From Empedobacter stercoris (GTDB lineage: Bacteria; Bacteroidota; Bacteroidia; Flavobacteriales; Weeksellaceae), in the NCBI RefSeq assembly GCF_965137335.1, contig NZ_CBCRZD010000003.1: a stretch of DNA of 64,000 bases. One strand, given 5' to 3'. The position numbers and the translations under genes were made by a program. Within the stretch, counting starts at the first letter, position 1; every line of letters begins with the position of its first letter. Shown in pieces: positions 52,197 to 62,700 of the stretch. The notes below the pieces were generated by a model. That model was not told the origin of the DNA and did no database searches. It saw nothing but the letters and a program-made list of their open reading frames with translations.

Positions 52197-52263
52197 AGTC
52201 AAAAAATGTTTACATAAAAAGTGACTTTTTAAAAAGTTCAGACTATTTATATATATAAAGACA
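52197..52263 (+). promoter_or_regulatory. operator/promoter block, copy 2
   Basis: Second copy of the block at 50021-50087, with the AAAAGTGACTTTT palindrome and GACTATTTAT (ACTATTTAT at 52242-52250), 20 bases before the next start. Confidence 0.65.
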
Positions 52264-52270
52264 AATAAAC

Positions 52271-52471
52271 ATGAACGAATTAAATAAAATAGCACATCAA
52301 GTAGCTGAAGCAAAATACAAGTTGAACGAGGATAAGTTACTCTTTAACATTTATAAAGAAGAGATAGTTGAGAACGAAATAAACAACCTCATCAACATGG
52401 GCTGGGAGACAAACAGAACCTCATCCCAGCAACCGATAGAGATTCAAAATTACGTAAACAATAACAGATAA
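52271..52471 (+). CDS. small phage protein of unknown function
   Basis: A 66-residue helical, charged protein (LNKIAHQVAEAKYKLNEDKLL and later a Gln/Asn-rich tail). It has no recognisable motif. It is the first gene after operator block copy 2. Confidence 0.5.
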   Translation: MNELNKIAHQVAEAKYKLNEDKLLFNIYKEEIVENEINNLINMGWETNRTSSQQPIEIQNYVNNNR

Positions 52472-52476
52472 TAAAC

Positions 52477-52824
52477 ATGGTAAGTTACAAAGATAATGCA
52501 GTGGAGCTAAGAGCTTTACATCAAATGACAAGGATTAATGGTGAAATCGAGTTAATCAAAAATAGCAACTAGGATAGAGAGTGCGAGATAGATGACATGG
52601 GATACTTGGAATGGGCAATAGAGAATCGTGAAGAAAGGGACAAGGTGTTTAAAAAGATCCTTGTTAAAGAAGAAGTTCTTGAAAGACTTGAATTCAAGTT
52701 GACGAGAGAATCTCATGAGCAGGTAATTGAATATTTAACAAAGAAAATAAAAGAAGTTGAATTACAACTTGAAGACTTAAAGAGCGAAAGCAAAGCACTC
52801 TTAAATAAATTTTTTGGTAATTAA
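52477..52824 (+). pseudogene. small coiled-coil phage protein, possibly interrupted by an in-frame TAG
   Basis: From ATG 52477 the frame runs 31 codons to TAG (52570-52572), then 84 codons to the stop at 52824. The second part is a strong coiled coil (YLTKKIKEVELQLEDLKSESKALL). It could also be two genes, with a new ATG at 52597; the frame and spacing favour one. If one gene, the stop is a nonsense change or a readthrough signal. Both halves are charged and helical. Confidence 0.4.
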
Positions 52825-52835
52825 AATAAAACACC

Positions 52836-52890
52836 AAAAAACACACCCCAGCAACAACTGGGTGAAAATGAAAATCTTAAATGATTTTCT
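52836..52890 (+). terminator. hairpins after the coiled-coil gene
   Basis: CACCCCAG/CTGGGTG (about 52843-52865) is followed by GAAAATC/GATTTTC. The second has a T/A-rich tail. Probably a terminator or processing site. Confidence 0.4.
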
Positions 52891-52911
52891 TTTAAAAAAA
52901 TAAAAAAACAA

Positions 52912-53475
52912 ATGTCAAATTTTAAAATTAATCAAAATGAAAATAACGTAAAAAAATACGAAAATAAAATAGATAGAGTTAACTTTTCAGAATTCATTTG
53001 GGATAACTCAACACAAACAGCCTATTACAAGGGACGCAAGCTGACACAGAGCATTACAAGGACTGGTTATGTTGATGTTCATCTAGAGGGTAAAAGTTTC
53101 AGACTTCATAAGTTAATCGCACACAAATATATCTCAAATACTGATGTTACCTATACCTTAGTTGACCATATAAATGAAAGCAAAGACGACAATAGGTTAA
53201 TTAATCTTCGCTGGTTAAACAACAGCGAAAACATGGCAAAGGCTTATAGACTTCGAAAAGAGCCGATAATTCGCAAAGACTACATATATAAAGTTACTCC
53301 AACCGATAACACTTCCATAAGTTTCTATTTCGACAAAAGAAAAGAAGTTGCAAACTTTATTAATCGCTCTGAGAGAGCAGTTTCATTCGCTCTTAATGGT
53401 ATATCACAAACAAGCGGTGGTTACTTTATTACAAGAACTGAAGTTGCAGACGGAACTTATTTAACTGGGTTCTAG
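52912..53475 (+). CDS. HNH endonuclease with DNA-recognition elements
   Basis: A 187-residue protein. The HNH core is residues 64-107: RLHKLIAHKYI, then VDHINESKDDNRLINLRWLNNSEN (H86, N94, N107). A NUMOD-like tail (SISFYFDKRKEVANFINRSERAVSFALNG, 135-163) resembles the recognition module of phage homing endonucleases. It stands just before the small terminase gene, where HNH proteins often help the packaging nuclease, so it could be a homing enzyme or a packaging partner. Confidence 0.85.
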   Translation: MSNFKINQNENNVKKYENKIDRVNFSEFIWDNSTQTAYYKGRKLTQSITRTGYVDVHLEGKSFRLHKLIAHKYISNTDVTYTLVDHINESKDDNRLINLRWLNNSENMAKAYRLRKEPIIRKDYIYKVTPTDNTSISFYFDKRKEVANFINRSERAVSFALNGISQTSGGYFITRTEVADGTYLTGF

Positions 53476-53497
53476 GTAACAAATTAAAATCACATAT

Positions 53498-53527
53498 AAA
53501 GCCCCTAAAGATGGGGCTTTTCTTTTA
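53498..53527 (+). terminator. terminator after the HNH gene
   Basis: AAAGCCCC pairs with GGGGCTTT, followed by T-rich sequence. Confidence 0.8.
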
Positions 53528-53543
53528 TTAAATAGTTTCCTAT

Positions 53544-53552
53544 ACTATTTAT
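53544..53552 (+). promoter_or_regulatory. ACTATTTAT box before the terminase operon
   Basis: Same 9-base word as in the two operator blocks, 60 bases before the small terminase start. A hairpin (CAAGAT/ATCTTG) lies between. Confidence 0.45.
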
Positions 53553-53612
53553 TATTATTACAAGATCTCGACTGAGAATCTTGAAAATTCTTTTCAATAA
53601 AACTACAAAAAA

Positions 53613-54101
53613 ATGGAAAAGAAAAAGAAACGAGACAACGGAAGAATAGAAAAAAAACATTCCGAAGAATCAAAAAAAAGGATCTCAAAAAGTATGATGG
53701 GTAATTTAAACGCTGAGTTGTATTCTATTGATGAAGCCAGTGACTTATTTTCTCAAATGTTAGCTTTAAGTAAGGACACTAAATATACATTTATAAAACA
53801 AATTACAACACAATATGGTGTAAGTTATAGTGTTGTAAAATCACTTACAGAGAGGTTTCCAACTCTTAAAAATGTTTACGAAATAATTAAAGAAAATCTT
53901 GAAACAAACTGTTATGTAGCCGTTAATCAAGATAAGTTGAAAATACAAATCGCTTTATTAAATCTCAAGTCTAATTATGGTTGGACTGATAGGTCAACAA
54001 CCACAACAGACATCACAACACAAGGACAACCCTTGCAAATTTCCAACCTCATCACATTTATTAGTGATGACTCATGTGATGAAACAACAGACGAAGAGTA
54101 A
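53613..54101 (+). CDS. terminase small subunit with an N-terminal NUMOD3-like motif
   Basis: A 162-residue protein. Residues 12-31 (KKHSEESKKRISKSMMGN) match the NUMOD3 helix usually found in homing nucleases. A helix-turn-helix follows (QITTQYGVSYSVVKSLTERF, about 64-83), then NLKSNYGWTDRS, a phrase typical of phage small terminase subunits. It recognises the packaging start. The end overlaps the large subunit by 23 bases, which couples their translation. Confidence 0.75.
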   Translation: MEKKKKRDNGRIEKKHSEESKKRISKSMMGNLNAELYSIDEASDLFSQMLALSKDTKYTFIKQITTQYGVSYSVVKSLTERFPTLKNVYEIIKENLETNCYVAVNQDKLKIQIALLNLKSNYGWTDRSTTTTDITTQGQPLQISNLITFISDDSCDETTDEE

Positions 54102-55320
54102 GATCGAGATTAACCACAAATATCAAAGTTTAATAACCTCATCTTGTCGTTACCATATTTTGACTGGTGGTAGATCAAGTGCAAAGAGTTTCTCTGCAAC
54201 GAGTCTTATTTCTATAATGATGATGACAGAAAAAAGAACAATTCTTTTTTTGAGAAAAACACTTACAAGTGCTGACATCTCAATTATACCCGAGTTTGTT
54301 GACAAGTTGGAAAGGTTAGGGGTGTCTCATTTGTTTGAAATCACCAAAACAGAGATCACTTGTACATTAACTGATTCAACTATTTTCTTCAGAGGTATTC
54401 AGACTTCAAGTAAAGACAATACCGCAAACCTAAAGAGTATCGCTGATGTATCACTGGTGATATTGGATGAAGCTGAAGAGCTAACCGATGAGACAACATT
54501 TGACAGAATAGACTTGTCAGTTAGGAAATTAGGTGTAATTAATAAAGTAATTCTAATACTCAACCCAACCACAAGAGAGCACTGGATATACCGAAGATTC
54601 TTTGTCGATAATGGTGTTAATGAGGATTTTAACGGTCAAAAAGAAGACACAAATTATATTTATACAACTTATTTGGATAATAAGAAGAATATTGATCCTA
54701 GTTTCATTCGAAGTGTTGAGTTGATGAAGAAAAATAACCCTGCTAAATATCAACATACAATACTCGGTGGGTGGTTACAGAAAGCTGAGGGTGTTGTGTT
54801 CGAGAACTGGCAACTTGGAGAATTTGACGAGTCTCTTAATGTTATATATGGGCAAGATTTCGGATTTTCTATCGACCCGACAACACTTGTTAAAGTTGGA
54901 ATTAATAAGAAAACAATGAAGATTTATCTCAAAGAATTATTGTATAAACCAAACTTAAGTACTGGTCAAATATATGAGTTGAATAACTCGCTTGCAGGTA
55001 AAGAGTTGATAATTGCAGACAACGCTGAACCTCGCTTGATCTCTGAACTTCAAAGACTTGGTTGTAACATAACACCAGCGATTAAAGGCGCTGGGTCAAT
55101 AACAGCTGGAATAAGCATGATGCAGGATTACGAGTTGATAATCGATCCTGCAAGTACCAACCTCATCAAAGAACTTAACAACTACAGTTGGCTGACTAAA
55201 GAAAATAAGAGCGTTCCGATTGACAAGTATAACCACATAATTGACGCTTGTAGATATGCTGTCTATTATACTCTAAAGGGTGTTTCAGGGACTGCTAAGA
55301 GATTTAAAAGTTTAAAATAA
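54079..55320 (+). CDS. terminase large subunit (PBSX/Terminase_3-like)
   Basis: The DNA-packaging motor and nuclease, 413 residues from ATG 54079. Walker A GGRSSAKS (30-37) and Walker B VSLVILDEAE (124-133) form the ATPase. The C-terminal RNase-H-like nuclease has Asp near 259 (YGQDFGFSID), near 312 (LIIADNAEP) and near 387 (IIDACRY). Its N-terminus overlaps the small subunit. An earlier in-frame ATG exists, but would extend into a segment without similarity to the family. Confidence 0.9.
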   Translation: MKQQTKSKIEINHKYQSLITSSCRYHILTGGRSSAKSFSATSLISIMMMTEKRTILFLRKTLTSADISIIPEFVDKLERLGVSHLFEITKTEITCTLTDSTIFFRGIQTSSKDNTANLKSIADVSLVILDEAEELTDETTFDRIDLSVRKLGVINKVILILNPTTREHWIYRRFFVDNGVNEDFNGQKEDTNYIYTTYLDNKKNIDPSFIRSVELMKKNNPAKYQHTILGGWLQKAEGVVFENWQLGEFDESLNVIYGQDFGFSIDPTTLVKVGINKKTMKIYLKELLYKPNLSTGQIYELNNSLAGKELIIADNAEPRLISELQRLGCNITPAIKGAGSITAGISMMQDYELIIDPASTNLIKELNNYSWLTKENKSVPIDKYNHIIDACRYAVYYTLKGVSGTAKRFKSLK

Positions 55321-55322
55321 TA

Positions 55323-55874
55323 ATGAATATATATGACTCAAATGAATTAATTGAACGAAACAACAAGCTCTTAGGTAACGAACTTAAAGAGTTGATGCAA
55401 CTGCCTTATATGTTCATCAAAGAAACTCTTATAGAAGCTATAAACGAACTTCAAACCTCAACTTTTGAGAATGATAAAGAATTGATGATAAAGGTTAGAA
55501 GTATTGTCTTTATGGTTGTACAAAAGAATGACTTGAAGATTACTGAGAAGCAATTCTCAAACATAAATGATTCTGTTATTCTTTCAACCTTTTACTTCAT
55601 TAACGACCAGTTAACCCAGTTGTTGGAGTTGGAGCTAGAACATCTATCAAGTCCACCTGATGCAACTTTACTTCAAGCTGGTGTTATGCGCCTCAACCAA
55701 CTGGGTGAAATGGTGACACTCATGAACTTGAGTAAGGGTGATTATTTTCTCGCTCAGAAATACGGTGAGTTGCCCTACGAGGACGTGTTTTGGTTGTTGA
55801 GTTACAACATGATTTCAAACGACATTGAAAAAAAAGTAAACGAAATAATTAGTAAAAGAAATACTGTCAAGTAA
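55323..55874 (+). CDS. phage structural or assembly protein of unknown function
   Basis: A 183-residue, almost all-helical, soluble protein without signal peptide. It follows the large terminase by 2 bases, where portal or head genes would be expected, but it is far too short to be a portal and has no motif I recognise. It could be a head completion protein or scaffold. Confidence 0.55.
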   Translation: MNIYDSNELIERNNKLLGNELKELMQLPYMFIKETLIEAINELQTSTFENDKELMIKVRSIVFMVVQKNDLKITEKQFSNINDSVILSTFYFINDQLTQLLELELEHLSSPPDATLLQAGVMRLNQLGEMVTLMNLSKGDYFLAQKYGELPYEDVFWLLSYNMISNDIEKKVNEIISKRNTVK

Positions 55875-55884
55875 CCTCATCAAG

Positions 55885-55893
55885 ACTATTTAT
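55885..55893 (+). promoter_or_regulatory. ACTATTTAT box before the interrupted gene at 55899
   Basis: The word begins 14 bases before the start codon of the next gene. Confidence 0.4.
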
Positions 55894-55898
55894 TTAAT

Positions 55899-56414
55899 AT
55901 GTATATATCAGAATTAAACAACCAAGTTACAACTTGGAACGATCAAAATAAATGCGGTTTCAACTGGGAATTTTCAGCATCACTTTTTACAAATAAAATA
56001 AACACTGTGCGGATTGAGAACACCTCAGCTGTGCAAGTTATGCTTATTTGGCAAGGTTAATTATTATACGAGGGTGGACTATCTTACAACCAGTTTGGTT
56101 TGATTACTTCAAGTAATACTTCAACTGACAACTTTGAACTTTACTTTTTGTTACCGTCTTATTTGGACGAGAATAACTATAACGAAATAAAAGGACACCC
56201 AGTTGACGAGAGCAGATCATTTCAACTTGAGAGACTTCTTGAGTGCTTACGTGGTGACGGCACTGGTAACAATGCAATACTTGATTTATGTAATCAATTT
56301 GATGGAAAATATAAGCTAACTAAGTGGAATGTATATGCTGTTTCTGAGAATTTTCTTGACAATAATTATGTCGGTTTCAGAGTGCAAATTTCACTTCAAA
56401 AATTAAACATCTAA
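55899..56414 (+). pseudogene. phage protein interrupted by an in-frame TAA
   Basis: One reading frame of 171 codons from ATG 55899 to the stop at 56414 is broken only by TAA at 56058-56060 (after Gln-Gly, before Leu-Leu-Tyr-Glu-Gly-Gly). Both sides have the same codon style, and no start codon close behind the stop is convincing. The sequence (WEFSASLFTNKINT; then VYAVSENFLDNNYVGFRVQISLQKLNI) resembles a small tail or neck protein. It is a nonsense mutation, a sequencing error or programmed readthrough. Confidence 0.6.
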
Positions 56415-56887
56415 TGATTAAAGATTTACTTGAAATAAACGAGGTTATTCGCATTGGAAATGATTTGGTTACAACTATTCTAGTTCCAATGTTTACCAAC
56501 AAAAATATAAAGAACACTGGTGAATTTCTTGAGTCTCTTGAAGCTCGTTCAACCTCATCTAATGAGTTAGAGTTATGGGGTGTTGATTACTCAGAATTTG
56601 CAGTTAATGGGCGAAAAAGTGGTAAACAACCACCAGTGAAACAGATTGAGAAATGGGTGCAAACAAAGCTCGGCTACTCGGGTGATAAAGCTTTGACAGT
56701 CGCCTTTGCAATCACAAACAAGATAAAGAAAGAGGGGACAGACAGACACCAGCAAATGACAGATAAGTTAATTGATATACTGGAATCCCAAGAAGTAACT
56801 CAATACATCACTCAAGAAGTGATGAAAATAATCAATAAGAGAATCTCTGAGCGACTTATTGAACAAATGAAATCAATCAAACTATAA
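56414..56887 (+). CDS. putative neck/minor tail protein
   Basis: The 157-residue helical, basic protein contains GRKSGKQPPVKQIEKWVQTKLGYSGDKALTVAFAITNKIKKEGT, wording common in small phage proteins of the HK97-gp10/neck type. It overlaps the previous stop by one base and the next start by one base, so it is in one tightly packed operon. The assignment is by size, style and position only. Confidence 0.5.
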   Translation: MIKDLLEINEVIRIGNDLVTTILVPMFTNKNIKNTGEFLESLEARSTSSNELELWGVDYSEFAVNGRKSGKQPPVKQIEKWVQTKLGYSGDKALTVAFAITNKIKKEGTDRHQQMTDKLIDILESQEVTQYITQEVMKIINKRISERLIEQMKSIKL

Positions 56888-57807
56888 TGATAATAAAAGG
56901 CTTAGAGCTGAACGGATATTATACAAACAATCCTTTATATATAGAGGTTTCCGACCTCATAAATAACAAATACATTGAGGTTATTTTATCCTATAATGGT
57001 ACTTCAAGTGTTACATATAAGCTGTATTCTGACATTTACGGAAAAGTTTTGGTTAACCTTGCTTCAATGGTTCGCGTAATGTTACCATTAACCTCAGCAA
57101 ATGCAGACTATTCAACTGAAACTAATGAAAATACAGTAAACGAGTTAAGTATTACTATCAAAGAAACTAAAACAGATAACACAACAACTGAGCAATCATT
57201 CACAAAGAAGTTTGTCAGGGGTGGTAAGTTAGGAAACTTAATAAATCAAACCTCACCAACTGGTAAGACGTTAACCAACTCAACTAAGTTGCCAGTTTGG
57301 AAAGATAGACCAGTTGCATTGTACTTTATGAATAATGATATAGTTGTTCGTAAGCTTCCAATTATTGTAAATAACAGTTATTACGACTCAACCCACAACA
57401 TTCAAATAGAGTTACAAACAACACGTTATGTTGATGGTGTTTACTTGAAGTTTCTTAATTCGCTTGGGGGTTATTCTTACTGGAATTTTGAAAGGACTTC
57501 AACCAAGCTAAAGACTGATAATATAGGGTATTATGTTACACCAACAATAAGCGGTGAGCAGGTTACTGACATGGGTCAAGAAATTAACGAAGAAAGTACG
57601 GTTGAAAGTGTTGTAAAAGCTGAATATATTGGAATTATCAAAGACCTCATCACATCATCAGAGGTTTATAAATATGATGGTGACAATAATTGGGAAAGAA
57701 TAATCTTAGACGGAAATTCTATTGTAATTAACCCAGTAAAAAAAGTATATGACGTAAGCGTAACATTCAAACGTCACAATACTTTTTCTCCAACAACTCT
57801 CATATAA
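56887..57807 (+). CDS. phage tail protein of unknown type
   Basis: A 306-residue, beta-rich protein (ISDLINNKYIEVILSYN and SVVKAEYIGIIKDL) with many Thr, Asn and Ser, the style of tail or adhesin-like proteins of Bacteroidetes phages. No family is recognised. It touches the next gene directly (56887-57807, then 57808), so they are translated from one message. Confidence 0.55.
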   Translation: MIIKGLELNGYYTNNPLYIEVSDLINNKYIEVILSYNGTSSVTYKLYSDIYGKVLVNLASMVRVMLPLTSANADYSTETNENTVNELSITIKETKTDNTTTEQSFTKKFVRGGKLGNLINQTSPTGKTLTNSTKLPVWKDRPVALYFMNNDIVVRKLPIIVNNSYYDSTHNIQIELQTTRYVDGVYLKFLNSLGGYSYWNFERTSTKLKTDNIGYYVTPTISGEQVTDMGQEINEESTVESVVKAEYIGIIKDLITSSEVYKYDGDNNWERIILDGNSIVINPVKKVYDVSVTFKRHNTFSPTTLI

Positions 57808-59778
57808 ATGACTGAATTATACATCAACGGAAATAAAGTTGATTTTGAGATAAGTGATAACAAGGACTTCGAGTATAGTATACAAGTTCATGATCTCGCA
57901 AGTGTTGAGAGTGTTAATGCGAGTTATACAACTTCTTTCAAGTTACCAAAGACAAAGCGAAACGTTGAGATATTCAAATCTCTTGGCTTGACTGGTGCTA
58001 TAAGTAACATTCCATACAAGAAGACCTCAGCGAGGTTAGTTGTTGATGGTGTTACTCTTATCTCAGATGGTTGGTTACGTGTAAATAGTACAACTAATGA
58101 TAGTTATAACGTAAATATAGAGAACGGAATACTTGACTTTTTTGCAAAAATAGCAAACAAAAATATAGGTGAAGAAGTTGAACTCAAAGAGTTGGATCAC
58201 GAGAAAAACATAGACGCTGTACTGTCATCATTTGACAACTCGAAGCCTTATCTCTACGTAATTGCAGACTATAATGGATTATCAAAAATTACAAGACTAA
58301 ATAAAGACTATCTTAATGCTGACTACTTAACTCCAAGTGCCAAAGTCTCTTGGTTATGGTCAAAGATATTCTCAACATTTGGTTATACATATTCTGGAAG
58401 TATTTTCGATTCTGAAGACTTTCAAAGGCTCTACATGACATACCCAAAGAGTCCAGCAATTAAAGGTGACGAAGAAGAAATTGACCCAGTGTTAATTGCA
58501 ACTCTAAATATCACTAAACCAGTTTATTATCAAACTGATAACTGGGACGACACTCAGTTAAATATCAAGTTACCTCTTAACGTTGTAAGTGGAGCAACAC
58601 AACTTGATGATTTTTACTTCAGTGTTGAGAAAGATGGGACATACAGATTTACATATTATGATATGCTTGGAGAAGACGAGTATGACTACGAAGATCCCAC
58701 TGACCAGCGAGATCCGAGACGAAAATACTCTTCAAATCTTGTGTTAAATCTTGACTCGTTCTACGGCTCAACCTCATCAACTGCAAGACTATCAGCGAGG
58801 ACGAATTCTGAAATTAAAACAAGAAGCTTTGACATTCCACTACGAGCTGGCGAACGTGTTGGATTTAAATATTTAGTTTATGAGTTGAACTATCCGAGCT
58901 GGAGTTTTAATCACATAGAACTGGAAAAGTTAGATCTGAAAATTGAACAAGTTTCAACCAGTCAAATTAGTTTCTCTGAAGAACTTACAAAGTTCTCAGT
59001 AACAGATTTTTTCAAAGAAATCCTTTGGCGATTTGGGTTAACTCCATTCATTGACAACGAGACAAAGAACATTCATTTTCTTACTCTTAATGAAAGGCTT
59101 AATTCAACTCAAGTTGTTGACTGGTCGAGTAAGTATATAAAGCGTAATAGTGAAGAATACGAGTTAGGAAACTACGCACAAAAGAACGTCTTTAAACACA
59201 AATACAACGATAGTAACGCGAAGTATAATGACGGTGCTATTAGTGTTATAAATGAGAATCTTGAAGAATCAAAAGACTTGGTAACATCAAAGGTTTACTC
59301 AAATGACAACTCTTTAACAACCATAATGAATGGACTTGCTGAGAGTAGTGTATATCCTATATGGTAACAAGACATAAAAGAAGAGAAAGACGATACTGGT
59401 GCAACAAAGATTAAGATTGAATATAAAGAGCTTAATGACAGATATTACTTCATTAAATCAAAGCAAGTTGACCAGTCTTTAAATATTGGAAGTCCTACTT
59501 TTCAGATTTACACCTCATCAACGAGTTATCCTTTTGTAGACTCAATTGACACCACTTACAGAGAACTTACTCCAAAGTATTATAACCAATTCGAAAAGAT
59601 CGCTAACAATGCGATAATACATACTATATCACTGGCACTTACACCAGCTGATATTGCAAATATAAGCTTACAATCCCTTGTTTACTTCAAACAAGAGTCA
59701 GCTTACTACTTACTTAACTCTTTGAAGTATAAACCAAACGGACAGAGTGAGGGTGAGTTTATCAAGATTCATAAATAA
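57808..59778 (+). pseudogene. large phage tail protein interrupted by an in-frame TAA
   Basis: The frame of 656 codons is broken only by TAA at 59365-59367 (after Ile-Trp, before Gln-Asp-Ile). The upstream part (519 residues) begins TELYINGNKVDFEI, a beta-rich tail/baseplate-like protein. The downstream 136 residues continue in frame to 59778 with the same style, ending SEGEFIKIHK, 2 bases before the tape-measure start. Single in-frame stop, no shift: nonsense mutation, sequencing error or readthrough. Confidence 0.65.
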
Positions 59779-59780
59779 TA

Positions 59781-62700
59781 ATGGCAGACAGAATCAACTT
59801 AGGTTCTTTTTCATTTGATTCGGCTCAAGTTGAGCAAAAACTTGCAGAAATAACCCGAAAAATATCAGAATTATCAACTCAGCTTACCAAGGCTCAGAAT
59901 GATTTAAGAGCAACTACAAGAGAATACCTTAACCATAAACAAGCCTTAGACCAGCTTGGAACTTCAATAGGGGTTAACACAAGACAATACAGAGACTTTC
60001 AGAGAACTCTTGTTACTCTGAGTGGTAATGTAGCTGAACAACGAAATAGAGTAAGAGAACTGAACGCTTCTCAAGAGCAAAACTTAATGACTCAGAATCA
60101 GTTAACCGCTGTCTTAAACGATCTTAGACAAGCAAGTGATATTGTTTCTAATGGTTATTCTACTCAAAGCAGAAACATAGAGCAGTTGACGAACGATCAT
60201 AGACTTTTAACAGAAATGTTGGAGCATGAGCGATCTGTTAACGGTGAGTTGAGTGCTTCAGTTTCTCGATTAGAGAATGATTTAGTACAGAATGCTTCAG
60301 CACAAGACCGTTTAAGAAATGAGACCTCATCAACCAACAACGAGATAAGCGAGCAAACGCAAGAAGTCAACCAAAATAGTCAAGCTGTAAGACAGAATGA
60401 GTCAAGACTTGAAAGCCTTGCTAACACTTCCAATGACGTAAGTGAAAATGTTGGTGGAGTGGGTGAAGCATTCTCTATGTTGTTAAATGGCAATATTGCT
60501 GGTGGTCTTCAAGCTCTTAGAGTTGCTTTTACCCAGTTAACAACCTCAGCAATTGCATTTGTAGCAACACCAATCGGGACAGTAATTAGTGCCGTTGCAG
60601 GTATTGCAGTTGCGACAAAAGCCTTGTTTGATTACAATCGAGAAATGTCTCAAGCTACCAATATAACAAGACAGTTTACTGGTCTTGCTGGGCAGGACTT
60701 GGAGAACTTTACAGTTAAAGTTAAGACGTTTGCAGAGCAAACTGGATCAGACTTGAAAGAGGTTACTAGAACAGTGAACTCAGTTGCTCAAGCCTTTGGG
60801 TTGTCTTACGAAGAAGCATTCAATAAGGTTCAATCGGGTTTTATTCGTGTAGGTGCTTCAGCAGAGGACTTCTTTGACAACACTGACGAATATGGTGCTC
60901 AATTTCAGAAAGCAGGATACTCAGCTGACGAGTTCTTTGCAATACTTGAGAGTGGTGCTCAGAATGGTATATATAAAGACAAGCTGGTCGATTCCATCAA
61001 AGAGGTAGATCTTAGACTTAAAGACCTTTCAAAAGCAGGTCGAGAAGCACTAGAGGGTGCATTTGGAAAGTCATTCAGTGACACACTTGTTAAGGGCGTT
61101 GAGTCTGGTGCAATCAGTACCAAAAAGGCTCTTGAACTGATTTCAGCCGAAACCAAAAAAGTCGGTGTATCACAAGGTCAAATGCAGAAAATAAGTGCAG
61201 ATGTCTTTGGCGCAATGGGTGAAGACTCAGCAGGTTTTGTTAAAGTTTTATCAGCGGTTGAAGATGGTTTATCCAAGTCTCAAGATGGTCTTACAGAGTT
61301 ACAGCAAAAGCAAAAAGAATCACAAGACGCACAGATCGAGTTTAATCAAACATTTGCAGACCTTTTCAATATGACTGATACTGGCTGGGACGGTATGATG
61401 GCAGGTATTAAGACTGTCTTCTTTAATGGTTTAACAAAGGCTATCAAAGTAGTTATTGACCTTGCAAATGGCTTCGTTGAGACTTATAACAACTCACTAT
61501 TCTTAAGGGCGGTTATTGGTGGTATTGGATCTGCAATCTCAACAAATGTTACCGTTACATTATCAGCACTTAAATTGTTTTGGAATGGTCTTAAAACAAC
61601 TGGAAAGCTTATAAGTTCAATACTAACATTTGACATGAATGGTGTTAAGAGTGCTTTATCCGAGGGCTGGACTGGTGCAGTGAATATTGTTAAAGATGGT
61701 ACTAACACTGTACTCTCAGACATCAACAAAACAATTGAAAGTGTAAAGAATGGTAAACTTAACAAACTTGAATTATCAAGTTCAATTACTGGTGGTGGTG
61801 ATGTAGTTAATACAAAAAACGGAACAGATAAAACCTCATCAAATGACGCTGGAAAGAAGAAGCTAATTGATTCCAATAAAGAACTAAAAGCAAAGCAGAA
61901 ACTCGCTGAAGAAGCCGAGAAAGCCTACCAGCAAGAACTTGAAAATCGGATAAAACTTCTTGAGCAAAAACAACAACTTACAGCAGAATACGCTTCCAAT
62001 GAGTTATCAAATAAGATAAAGAATTCTCAGAGTCTAATTGACGAAGATAAGAGGTTAAATCAAGAGTTGATAAACCAAGAGAAAGCTCGTCTTGAGCAAG
62101 TAACAGAAATGAAAAAACAGCAAGCGAAAACTGATCTTGATGCTAAGTTGTCAACTATACAAGCTGAAGAAGATGCAGAGAAGAGAAGACTTCAAAACCT
62201 TGTTGATACTGGAAAGCTGACACAAGATCAAATGACCTCATCAATGGACGCTTTTAACGAGGTTTTAAAAGAAAAAAGAGCAATTGCAAACCAAGAGTAC
62301 AAACAAAAAGAAGTTGAGTTTATATATGAGTTAGACGAAGCTAAGAAAGCAACTCAAGCACAGATTGACGAACAAGATCTTGCTGACAAACAACTTGCTC
62401 AAGAGTTGGAACACGAAGCAAAATTGTTGGAAATAGAGTCAAATGCTTGGTTTAATTACGATGCAGAAAAAGCTGTACTCGATCAAGTTAACGAAGCAAA
62501 AAAAGCTGACTTGGATGAACAGTATAAGCAAGGATTAATTTCTGAGTCAAACTACGTACAAGCAAAGGCAAATCTCGAAAAGCAATACCAACAAGACACG
62601 AAAGCCTTGCAGTTTGCTAACAACCAAGAAAAGGCACAGAATTTAGCTGACTCGTTTGGTGCAGCAAAAGGACTTTTCAAAGAAAACACAGTTGCTTATA

